NCBI RefSeq assembly: GCF_018362775.1
Contig: NZ_JAGYXY010000003.1
Coordinates: 155,980-219,979, forward strand
DNA length: 64,000 nt
Direction of reading: 5' to 3'
Source of the DNA: Alistipes montrealensis
GTDB lineage: Bacteria > Bacteroidota > Bacteroidia > Bacteroidales > Rikenellaceae
The position numbers and the translations under genes are program-made. Below the pieces are notes generated by a model. It ran no database searches. It had not been told where the DNA came from and saw only the letters and a program-made list of their open reading frames with translations. Each line of letters starts with the position of its first letter. Position 1 is the stretch's first letter. Below, one piece after another: positions 7,749 through 15,655 of this stretch.

Positions 7749-9461
7749 ATGAGTGCCGAACCGACCAAGAAGAACCGACAGCGGGTCGTGAAAACCCGCA
7801 GCCGCTTTACCACTTTACTGACTGTCTACTTCTTCGTAGCGCTGATTATTCCCAATTGCGTGCTGGCAAATACGGAGCCTTACTCCATATGGACCGTCGA
7901 GGCGCTGATCCTTATGCCTTTGGGATTCTACATGATGTGGAGCGTGGCGCTGCGGCGTTCTGGCGTGATGATCTGGCTGGCATTCCCGTTCATCTTCTTC
8001 TGCGCCTTCCAGATCGTGCTGCTGTACCTCTTCGGCAACTCGATCATTGCGACGGACATGTTCACCAACCTGCTGACGACCAATCCGGGCGAGGCGGGCG
8101 AACTGCTGGGCAACATCTACCCCTCGGTGATCCTCGTCTGCGTACTCTACCTGCCGCTGCTGTGGCTTGCGGCGCGTGAAATCGGGCACAAACGCTACAT
8201 CACGCGCACCGCGCGCATGAACATCGGCCTGACCGGTGCGGCGCTCTTCGCGCTGGGCCTGCTGACCCTGTGGCCTGCCTACCGCGTCAGCGAAGACCGG
8301 CATGTGCTGCGCGACGAGATTTTCCCGCTCAATATCATGTACAACCTCGGGCTGAGCGGCTCCGAGTTCCGTAAATCGTACAATTTTCAGAAGACCTCCG
8401 AGGGATTCACCTACGAGGCCGAGCGCACAGCCCAGGCCCCGGGACGCGAAGTCTACGTATATATCATAGGCGAGGCGGCGCGTGCGATGAACTGGCAGCT
8501 TTACGGCTACGAACGCGAGACCAATCCCCTGCTCTCGCAGGTCGGTGACCTGGTGGTTTTCCGCAATATGCTCACCCAGAGCAACACCACCCACAAGAGC
8601 GTGCCGCTGATCCTTTCGTCCGTGTCTACCGACGAACACGAAGAACTTTACCGCCGCAAGGGCCTTCCGGCACTTTTCAACGAAGCGGGATTCGACACCT
8701 GGTTCATCTCCAACCAGTCGCCGCAGGGGGCGATGATCGACCACCTGGCCCACGATGCCAAGCACGTGATCTACATCCGTTCGCCGCGTCACGACATGCA
8801 GTTGCTCGACGAAATGCGCCGGGTGCTGGACAAGAGCGATTCCCGGAAAATACTTTTCATACTCCACTGCTACGGTTCGCACTTCAGCTATCACCAGCGT
8901 TACCCGCGTGAATTCGCCCATTTCCAACCCGACGACGACGTGGCGATCGCCTTGCAGCACCGCCCGATGCTCGTCAACGCCTACGACAATTCGATCCGTT
9001 ACACGGATTATTTCCTTGCGCAGACCATCGGTTTCCTGCGTTCGCAGCAGGGAACCTCGTCGGCGCTGCTCTACTGTGCCGACCACGGCGAAGACCTGAT
9101 CGACGACGCCCGTGAGCGATTCCTGCACGCATCGCCCACAACGACGGCCTACCAGCTATATGTGGCGTCGCTGGCCTGGTTCTCGGAGGACTACCGGCAG
9201 CATTTCCCCGAAAAGGTCGCCGCCGCCGAAGCCAACGAGACGGCTCCTGCGACGACGCATGCGCTGTTCCACACGATGGCCGACATGGCTTCGATCCGCG
9301 GACGGTTCCTCACGACAAAGGTGTCGCTCGTAAGTCCCGATTTCGACCGTGCGGCTCCGCGCCGTTACCTGAACGACCACAACGAAGCCGTTCCCTTCCC
9401 CAAGACGGGCCTCAAGCCCGAAGATATGGAGGTATTCCGGCGCTACGGCATCGAACTTTAG
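7749..9461 (+). CDS. Phosphoethanolamine transferase (EptA-like, sulfatase fold)
   Basis: EptA-type enzymes transfer phosphoethanolamine from phosphatidylethanolamine to lipid A or glycans on the periplasmic side of the inner membrane. The 570-residue protein has about five N-terminal membrane helices (25-185), then a soluble alkaline-phosphatase-like domain. The metal site and nucleophile are visible: IGEAARAMNWQLYGYERETNP (metal Glu; GE-A-R replaces the usual GETAR), QSNTTHKSVP with the candidate catalytic Thr, CADHGED and a C-terminal His region. Lipid A modification would affect cationic peptide resistance, but the acceptor is not shown by the sequence. A strong terminator follows. Confidence 0.88.
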   Translation: MSAEPTKKNRQRVVKTRSRFTTLLTVYFFVALIIPNCVLANTEPYSIWTVEALILMPLGFYMMWSVALRRSGVMIWLAFPFIFFCAFQIVLLYLFGNSIIATDMFTNLLTTNPGEAGELLGNIYPSVILVCVLYLPLLWLAAREIGHKRYITRTARMNIGLTGAALFALGLLTLWPAYRVSEDRHVLRDEIFPLNIMYNLGLSGSEFRKSYNFQKTSEGFTYEAERTAQAPGREVYVYIIGEAARAMNWQLYGYERETNPLLSQVGDLVVFRNMLTQSNTTHKSVPLILSSVSTDEHEELYRRKGLPALFNEAGFDTWFISNQSPQGAMIDHLAHDAKHVIYIRSPRHDMQLLDEMRRVLDKSDSRKILFILHCYGSHFSYHQRYPREFAHFQPDDDVAIALQHRPMLVNAYDNSIRYTDYFLAQTIGFLRSQQGTSSALLYCADHGEDLIDDARERFLHASPTTTAYQLYVASLAWFSEDYRQHFPEKVAAAEANETAPATTHALFHTMADMASIRGRFLTTKVSLVSPDFDRAAPRRYLNDHNEAVPFPKTGLKPEDMEVFRRYGIEL

Positions 9462-9479
9462 ACGATACTGAAATAATTA

Positions 9480-9512
9480 GGGCTGCTCCTGACGGGGCAG
9501 CCCTAATTGTTT
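9480..9512 (+). terminator. Terminator after the phosphoethanolamine transferase gene
   Basis: A GGGCTGC...GCAGCCC stem is followed by TAATTGTTT. It lies between convergent genes and could serve both. Confidence 0.75.
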
Positions 9513-9528
9513 AAATTCGGGGTCCGAA

Positions 9529-9702
9529 TTATTTCGCAGCGTCTACGGAAACCTTGCGGAACTCCTTCATCATCTTCGAAATTTCCAGAGCCGATTTGCG
9601 GGCGCGAGTGCCTGCAGCCTTGTTGTTTTTCTCTACCTGAGCAGCTGCGTTGGCTGCAAATACCTCAAACTCTGCGTTGATTTTTGCTACTAATTCTTTC
9701 AT
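9529..9702 (-). CDS. Small histone H1-like (Hc1-type) protein
   Basis: The 57-residue protein starts at ATG 9702 (MKELVAKINAEFEVF) and is rich in Lys, Ala and Arg with an amphipathic helical pattern, as in the Bacteroidetes Hc1-like family. It is expected to bind DNA or the nucleoid. The frame is open further upstream, but the -7 box at 9737-9744 makes 9702 the natural start, giving a leader of about 30 nt. It is convergent with the transferase gene. Function is inferred only from family resemblance and composition. Confidence 0.85.
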   Translation of the reverse strand: MKELVAKINAEFEVFAANAAAQVEKNNKAAGTRARKSALEISKMMKEFRKVSVDAAK

Positions 9703-9736
9703 AGTTTTATTTATTAAATTGGGTTTGTTATCAACG

Positions 9737-9744
9737 CAAAGATA
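9737..9744 (-). promoter_or_regulatory. -7 box of the histone-like gene
   Basis: The minus strand reads TATCTTTG, 34 nt upstream of the ATG. Confidence 0.75.
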
Positions 9745-9866
9745 TAAAATTATTCTAATCCACACCATCGGGAGCCTGAAAAAACCGCCTTTTTTACAAG
9801 AAAATACCTATTTTAGAGGGGTGACGGTACGTTTTTTGCCTTTCCACCGGGGTAAAACATACCCTT

Positions 9867-10976
9867 ATGGACAGATTTTTCCTTACAACATGCCTATTTG
9901 CCGCGCTCCTCACGGGCTGCGGAAAGCACACGCCGAAGCAGGTGATGCCGCCCCTGCGGGTCGGAGTAGCCGTGTCGGCGGTCGACAGCGTTCCCAACCG
10001 CATGAGCTTCATCGGTTACCTCGCGAGCAACTTCGACGCCGTGATCCAGCCGCGCGTAACCGGCTACCTCTCGTCGAAACAATACGGCAACGGCATGCCT
10101 GTCCGGCGCGGGCAGCTGCTCTTCACCATCGACCCCAACCAGTTGTCGACTTCGATGCTGGCGGCCGAGGCCGAGCTCGAATCGGCCCGGGCGCAGGCCC
10201 TCGAAGCCCGCAACAACTACGACCGCGCCGTACCGCTGGCCCGCATCAACGCCATCAGCCAGTCGCAGTTGGACCAGTATACGGCGCAATGGAAAGCCGC
10301 CGAGGCGTCTGTGCGTTCCGCGGAGCAGTCGCTGCTGAGCGCCCGGCTCAATGTGAGTTACACCGAACTGCGTTCGCCGATCGACGGCATCATCGAACAC
10401 ACAGCAGCGCATGTGGGCGACTATGTGGGCCCGGGCACGCAGTTCAGCGTACTGACGACCGTATCGAACATCGACACGCTGACGGTCGACGTGGCGATCC
10501 CCATGTCGCAGTACCTGCGCTATGCAGGGGACCGGACTTCGATTTACGACAACGATGGGCTGCTCTCGGACATCCGTCTCGTGCTGGCCGACGGCTCGCA
10601 GTATCCCCACGAGGGACTCTACGACTACACGCGCAAGGACGTTTCGTCCGCTACCGGGACGCTCGTGCTGGTGGTGATGTTCCCCAACCCCGACGAAGCG
10701 CTGAAACCGGGCCAGTTCGCCCGCGTCGAGGCCAACGTCGGACCCGTGCGGCCGAGGATCGTCGTTCCCCAGCAGGCCGTGAGCCAGGCGCAGGACATCT
10801 CGTCGGTGTGGGTCGTGGCGGCCGACAGCACGGCGCAGTACCGCCGCGTCACGCCCGGTGAAACCTACGGCGCACTGTGGTGCATCGACGAAGGACTGGA
10901 CAGCGGCGAACAGGTCGTGGTCGCCGGACAGCAGAAACTGCGCAACGGCGCGAAGGTAATTCCCGAAAAGAGGTAG
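9867..10976 (+). CDS. RND efflux periplasmic adaptor (AcrA/MexA-type lipoprotein)
   Basis: The 369-residue protein is the membrane-fusion subunit linking an RND pump to its outer-membrane channel. It begins with a lipoprotein signal (MDRFFLTTCLFAALLTGC; acylated Cys at 18), so it should be anchored in the inner membrane. The lipoyl half-motif VIQPRVTGYLSSKQYGNGMPVRRGQLLFTID, a helical hairpin at about 95-150 and the TELRSPIDGII lipoyl return are visible, followed by beta-barrel and membrane-proximal domains. The pump gene starts 4 bp after its stop. No regulator gene is adjacent. Confidence 0.95.
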   Translation: MDRFFLTTCLFAALLTGCGKHTPKQVMPPLRVGVAVSAVDSVPNRMSFIGYLASNFDAVIQPRVTGYLSSKQYGNGMPVRRGQLLFTIDPNQLSTSMLAAEAELESARAQALEARNNYDRAVPLARINAISQSQLDQYTAQWKAAEASVRSAEQSLLSARLNVSYTELRSPIDGIIEHTAAHVGDYVGPGTQFSVLTTVSNIDTLTVDVAIPMSQYLRYAGDRTSIYDNDGLLSDIRLVLADGSQYPHEGLYDYTRKDVSSATGTLVLVVMFPNPDEALKPGQFARVEANVGPVRPRIVVPQQAVSQAQDISSVWVVAADSTAQYRRVTPGETYGALWCIDEGLDSGEQVVVAGQQKLRNGAKVIPEKR

Positions 10977-10980
10977 CGCC

Positions 10981-13900
10981 ATGGAGAAATTTTTCGTATC
11001 GCGCCCGATCTTCGCCATCTCGCTGGCCATCGTCATCGTGCTGGTCGGACTGATCTCGATCATGAGCCTGCCGATCGAGCAGTATCCCGACATCACGCCT
11101 CCGGTCGTGGAGGTGTCGGCCACCTACGACGGCGCCGACGCCGAGACCGTGAACAACGCCGTCGCAACACCCGTGGCGCAGGCCGTGATGGGCGTCAGCG
11201 ACATGCTCTACATGCAGGCCACCAGTTCGAACAACGGTGCGATGGTGCTGCAAGTCACCTTCGACATCGGGTCGGACCCCGACCTCGACGCCATCTTCAC
11301 CCAGAACAACGTCGCCTCGGCCACGGCCGAACTGCCCGCTACGGTCACCAAGCAAGGTGTCACCACGCGCAAAACCATGACGGGATTCCTGATGGTCTAC
11401 TCGCTGCACAGCGACGGACGCTACGACGGGGAGTTCCTCTCGAATTACGCCTACATCAACCTCCAGAACGAACTGCTGAAGATCGACGGCGTGGGCAAGG
11501 TCTCGATCATGGGGGCCGGCGAATACGCCATGCGCATCTGGCTCAAACCCGACGTGCTGAAATACTACGGCATTGCGGTCGACGAGGTGATCGCCGCCAT
11601 CGAGAAACAGGGAGGCATCTACCCTGCCGGGCAATTCGGCGCAGAACCGGCTCCCGACGGCGTGGCCTACACCTATACGGTGACCATGCCGCCGCAAATC
11701 TCCACAGCCGGCGAGTTTGCCGACATCGTTGTCAGGACCACCTCCTCGGGCGAACAGATTCGCCTGCGGGACATCGCCGAGGTCTCCCTGGGCAGCCAGA
11801 CCTACGGGGTCAGCTCTTCGTTCGAAAGCGACCCGACGGCCATGATCGTCATCTACCAGCAGCCGGGCAGCAACGCCGTGGCTGTCGGCGGCAAAGTCAA
11901 AGCCGCGATGGAACGCCTCTCGGAGCGTTTCCCCGACGGCGTCGAAGCCGCCACGATCGTCGACACGACCACGAGTATCGACGCCGGCGTGAAGGACATC
12001 TTCCGCACGCTGATCATCGCGCTGATACTGGTCATCTTCATCATCTACCTCTTCCTGCAGGACTGGCGGGCCACGGTCATTCCGCTCGTGGCGATTCCCG
12101 TGTCGCTCGTCGGTGCGTTCGCGCTGTTTCCGCTGCTGGGATTCTCGATCAACATCATCTCGCTGCTGGGCCTCGTGCTGGCCATCGGCCTTGTGGTCGA
12201 CGACGCCATCGTCGTGGTCGAGGCTGCGCAGGTCAATATCGAACGGGGTATGAAGCCGCATGCGGCGGCACTGGAAGCCATGCGCAACGTCGCCTCGCCG
12301 ATCGTCGCTACGACCGTCGTACTGCTGGCCGTCTTCGTCCCCGTGTCGTTCACGGGCGGCATCACGGGACGGCTGTTCCAGCAATTCTCCGTCACGATCG
12401 CCGTGTCGGTGGTGATCTCGGCGTTCAACGCCCTGACGCTCTCCCCGGCGCTCTGCGCCCTGTTGCTGCGCCACCGGGAACCGTCGCAAAAAGGTTTCTT
12501 CGCCGCCTTCAACCGCTGGTTCGCCCGGCAGATGGAGCATTACAGTACGTTTACCCCGACGCTGATGCGCCACGTCGCCCGCACGGGCATTTTCGTGGCC
12601 GTGGTCCTCGGGGTGATCTTCGTCGTGTGGCGCAAGCTGCCCGCCGGATTCCTGCCCGAAGAGGACCAGGGCTATGTAATGGTGATGGTCTCGACGCCCG
12701 AAGCCTCGTCGCTACAGATAACCCGGCAGGCCATGGCCGAGGCCGACGCCGTGATCCGCACGCTGCCCGAAGTGGCATCGACTTCGTTCGCCGCGGGATT
12801 CAACATGATGGCCGGCATCGCCTCGACATCGAGCGGCATCATCTTCGCCAAGCTCGTCGACTACTCCGACCGCAAGCTCTCGGCCATGCAGATCGCCCAG
12901 CGGCTCACCGGGGAACTCTACGTCGCGGTTCCGGGAGCCGAATGCTACGCCTTCATCCCGCCTTCGATCCCGGGCCTGGGCATCACCTCGGGTGTATCGG
13001 TGGAGGTGCAGGACCTCGAAGGACGCGGCACGGCCTACCTGCTCGAAAACGCCGAAAAGCTGATGGACTCGCTGCGCCGAAGCCCCTCGATCGCTTCGGT
13101 CACCACGCAGTTCAACGCCGGGGTTCCCCAGCGGCGGCTGCGCATCGACAAACAGCAGGCGCTGGCCGCCGGCGTGGACCTCGGAACGCTTTACGGCGAA
13201 CTGACGACCCTGCTGGGCGGGGCGTATATCAACAACTTCACGCGTTTCGGCAAACTCTACCAGACCTACATCCAGGCTGCGCCCGATTACCGGCTCGACC
13301 ATCGGTCACTCGACAGTTACTACGTCGCCTCGGCGTCGGGTGAGAGCGTCCCCGTAGCATCGTTCATCGACGTTGTCGACACCGTGGGCGTGGAGTACGT
13401 TTCGCAGTTCAACCTCTACCGGTCGATCTCGCTCACCGTCACCCCGGCGGCGCGGGCCTCAACGACGACCGTCATGCAGGAAATCACCGCGACGGCCTCC
13501 GACGTGCTGCCCGACGACATCGGCACGGCATGGAGCGGAACCTCATACCAGGAGGCCAACGCCTCGAAGACCGGGGGACTGGTCTACGTGCTGGCTCTCG
13601 TATTCGTGTTCCTCGCCCTGGCGGCCCTCTACGAATCGTGGGGACTTCCGCTGGCGATCCTGATGAGCGTTCCCGTAGCGGTGCTGGGCGCAGTGCTGTT
13701 CATCGGCGGCTCGCACCTGATGAATGCACTCTACGTCAACGACATCTACATGCAGATTTCACTCGTGATGCTGATCGGACTGGCGGCCAAAAACGCCATC
13801 CTCGTGGTGGAATACGCCGACAGGCTGTTCCGCGAGCAGGGTGCGTCGCTGATGGATGCGGCGATCGGGGCCGCGAAACTCCGCGTGCGGCCGATCATCA

Positions 13901-14118
13901 TGACCGCCTTCGCCTTCATTCTGGGCGTCATGCCCCTCGTCTTCGCCAGCGGCGTCTATGCTACGGCCCGCAACATCATGGGCGTAGCGCTCGTGGGCGG
14001 CATGCTGTTCGCTACGCTGCTGGGCATCTTCGTCTACCCTGCGCTCTATTACTTCGTGGGAAAAATCGGAGGTTTCGAGAAACGCCGCGAACGCAAAAAA
14101 CAGGAGGAAGCACAATGA
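10981..14118 (+). CDS. RND multidrug efflux permease (AcrB/HAE1 family)
   Basis: The 1045-residue proton antiporter has the typical length and topology: one N-terminal helix (FFVSRPIFAISLAIVIVLVG), a large periplasmic porter domain, a helix bundle from about 335-500, a second periplasmic domain and the C-terminal bundle. The proton-relay aspartates lie in GLVVDDAIVVVE (TM4), and the GLAAKNAILVVEYA motif of TM10 is present. It should expel amphiphilic compounds such as bile salts, dyes or antibiotics, though its substrates cannot be read from sequence. The stop overlaps the ATG of the outer-membrane factor (ATGA). Confidence 0.97.
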   Translation: MEKFFVSRPIFAISLAIVIVLVGLISIMSLPIEQYPDITPPVVEVSATYDGADAETVNNAVATPVAQAVMGVSDMLYMQATSSNNGAMVLQVTFDIGSDPDLDAIFTQNNVASATAELPATVTKQGVTTRKTMTGFLMVYSLHSDGRYDGEFLSNYAYINLQNELLKIDGVGKVSIMGAGEYAMRIWLKPDVLKYYGIAVDEVIAAIEKQGGIYPAGQFGAEPAPDGVAYTYTVTMPPQISTAGEFADIVVRTTSSGEQIRLRDIAEVSLGSQTYGVSSSFESDPTAMIVIYQQPGSNAVAVGGKVKAAMERLSERFPDGVEAATIVDTTTSIDAGVKDIFRTLIIALILVIFIIYLFLQDWRATVIPLVAIPVSLVGAFALFPLLGFSINIISLLGLVLAIGLVVDDAIVVVEAAQVNIERGMKPHAAALEAMRNVASPIVATTVVLLAVFVPVSFTGGITGRLFQQFSVTIAVSVVISAFNALTLSPALCALLLRHREPSQKGFFAAFNRWFARQMEHYSTFTPTLMRHVARTGIFVAVVLGVIFVVWRKLPAGFLPEEDQGYVMVMVSTPEASSLQITRQAMAEADAVIRTLPEVASTSFAAGFNMMAGIASTSSGIIFAKLVDYSDRKLSAMQIAQRLTGELYVAVPGAECYAFIPPSIPGLGITSGVSVEVQDLEGRGTAYLLENAEKLMDSLRRSPSIASVTTQFNAGVPQRRLRIDKQQALAAGVDLGTLYGELTTLLGGAYINNFTRFGKLYQTYIQAAPDYRLDHRSLDSYYVASASGESVPVASFIDVVDTVGVEYVSQFNLYRSISLTVTPAARASTTTVMQEITATASDVLPDDIGTAWSGTSYQEANASKTGGLVYVLALVFVFLALAALYESWGLPLAILMSVPVAVLGAVLFIGGSHLMNALYVNDIYMQISLVMLIGLAAKNAILVVEYADRLFREQGASLMDAAIGAAKLRVRPIIMTAFAFILGVMPLVFASGVYATARNIMGVALVGGMLFATLLGIFVYPALYYFVGKIGGFEKRRERKKQEEAQ

Positions 14119-15497
14119 AAACGAAAATCATAATCGCCGCCCTGCTGCTGGCGGCCTGTACGCCGAAATTCTACCCGCCGCAGGTCGCGACGCCCGAAAA
14201 CTACATCTACGGCGACGGATTCTCGTCCGACACGACGGGCGTAGGCGAACGCTGGTGGGAGCTTTTCGGCGACACGACGCTCAACGCGCTGGTCGGACGG
14301 GCCCTGGCGAACAACCGCGATGCGGCGGCCGCCGCCGCCCGGGTCGAAGAGGCGCGGGCCAACCTCAGGGCCACCCGGGCGCAATACCTGCCGCAGGTCG
14401 GCATCGGAGCCACCGCCGAGGGCGAATACACGCCCCAGACCAAGATCGTGCAGTCGTATGCCGTCGAGCCGACGCTCTCGTGGGAGTTGTCGTTGTTCGG
14501 GGCGCTGCGCAACGCCAAGCGTGCCGCCAAGGCGGAGATAGCCTCCGCAGAATGGGCGTTGGCAGGAGTGCGGCTCTCGCTGGCTGCCGAGGTCGCCACG
14601 ACCTATTTCACCCTGCTGGGGTACGAGCGCGACCTCTCGATCGCCCGCCAGACCCTTCGCCTGCGGCGCGAATCGGCCGCGCTGATCGACTCGATGTTCC
14701 GCTACGGCATGTCCGACGGCGTGGCGCTGGAGCAGGCCCGGAGTCTGGTCTACACCGCCGAAGCGGACATCCCGCAGTATGCGCGGGCCGTGGAGCAGAC
14801 GTGGCTGTCGATGGGGATTCTGCTGGGCGAGACGCCTTCCCGGGCGCAACTCTCCGGTGCTGGACTGCACCTGCTGACCGACTACCGCCCTGCGGAGATT
14901 CCCGTGGGACTGCCTTCGGAATTGCTCAAACGCCGTCCCGACATCCGCCAGGCGCATTTCGACATGCTCCACGCTGCGGCGCAGGCCGGGCAGGCCCGAA
15001 GCGCTCGTTTTCCGTCTATTTCGCTGACTGCCAAAGGCGGAGTTGCATCCAATTCAATCAAAGGTTTAACTGCGGCGAATCCCTGGGCATGGGATGCCCT
15101 GGGCTCCATCGCCGAGCCGATATTCGGATTCGGAAAACTGCGCAATGCCGAGCGGGCCGCGATGGCGGCCTACACGCAGTCGGCCAAGAACTACGAGCAG
15201 ACCGTGCTGACGGCTTTTGCCGATGTGGAGAAGGCATTGGTGGCCATCACGACCTACCGCGACCAGACCGAACGCACGGGCGAACTGGTGCTTTCGAACG
15301 ACCGCATCGCCACGATGACCCGCGCGCTCTACCGCAGCGGATTGTCCGGCTACCTCGACGTGATCGACGCCGAACGCAGCCTCTACCAGTCGCAGATGGC
15401 ACTTGTCAACCTCGTGGCGCAGCAGTATATCAACTACGTCACGCTCTGCAAAGCGCTGGGCGGCGGGTGGACTGCCGCAATTAAGAATGAAGAATGA
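14115..15497 (+). CDS. RND outer-membrane factor lipoprotein (OprM/NodT-type)
   Basis: The 460-residue channel protein completes the tripartite pump. It starts at an ATG overlapping the permease stop by 4 bp and has a lipoprotein signal (MKTKIIIAALLLAAC). The two internal repeats of the TolC fold are visible, each with long Ala/Glu/Arg-rich helices (for example AAAARVEEARANLRATRAQYLPQ) and an RRPDIRQAHFDMLHA segment typical of OprM. The preceding open frame extends upstream inside the permease gene, but only the 14115 start gives a signal peptide. Confidence 0.95.
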   Translation: MKTKIIIAALLLAACTPKFYPPQVATPENYIYGDGFSSDTTGVGERWWELFGDTTLNALVGRALANNRDAAAAAARVEEARANLRATRAQYLPQVGIGATAEGEYTPQTKIVQSYAVEPTLSWELSLFGALRNAKRAAKAEIASAEWALAGVRLSLAAEVATTYFTLLGYERDLSIARQTLRLRRESAALIDSMFRYGMSDGVALEQARSLVYTAEADIPQYARAVEQTWLSMGILLGETPSRAQLSGAGLHLLTDYRPAEIPVGLPSELLKRRPDIRQAHFDMLHAAAQAGQARSARFPSISLTAKGGVASNSIKGLTAANPWAWDALGSIAEPIFGFGKLRNAERAAMAAYTQSAKNYEQTVLTAFADVEKALVAITTYRDQTERTGELVLSNDRIATMTRALYRSGLSGYLDVIDAERSLYQSQMALVNLVAQQYINYVTLCKALGGGWTAAIKNEE

Positions 15498-15590
15498 AAA
15501 ATTAAAAATCGTGTTATTCAGACATAATAGGGCCAGACCAGTAAATCCGCAAATTTTCAATTCCTAATTTTTCATTTTCAATTCAGGGCA
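15482..15590. repeat. AT-rich inverted-repeat element after the efflux operon
   Basis: The left arm, beginning in the last codons of the outer-membrane factor gene, carries AAGAATGAAGAATGAAAAAT. The right arm on the minus strand carries GAATTGAAAATGAAAAATTA. The arms are imperfectly complementary and enclose about 45 bp of mixed sequence. It has the look of a small dispersed Bacteroidetes intergenic element and could form a long stem in RNA. No ORF is present. Confidence 0.5.
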
Positions 15591-15629
15591 TACCTACTTA
15601 TGGGGATTGCACATATCGCCGTAAAGTCG

Positions 15630-15637
15630 TACCTTTG
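15630..15637 (+). promoter_or_regulatory. -7 box of feoAB
   Basis: TACCTTTG matches TAnnTTTG and ends 18 nt before the ATG at 15656. I see no clear Fur box nearby. Confidence 0.7.
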
Positions 15638-15655
15638 GACGCAAAACAGAAGAAA

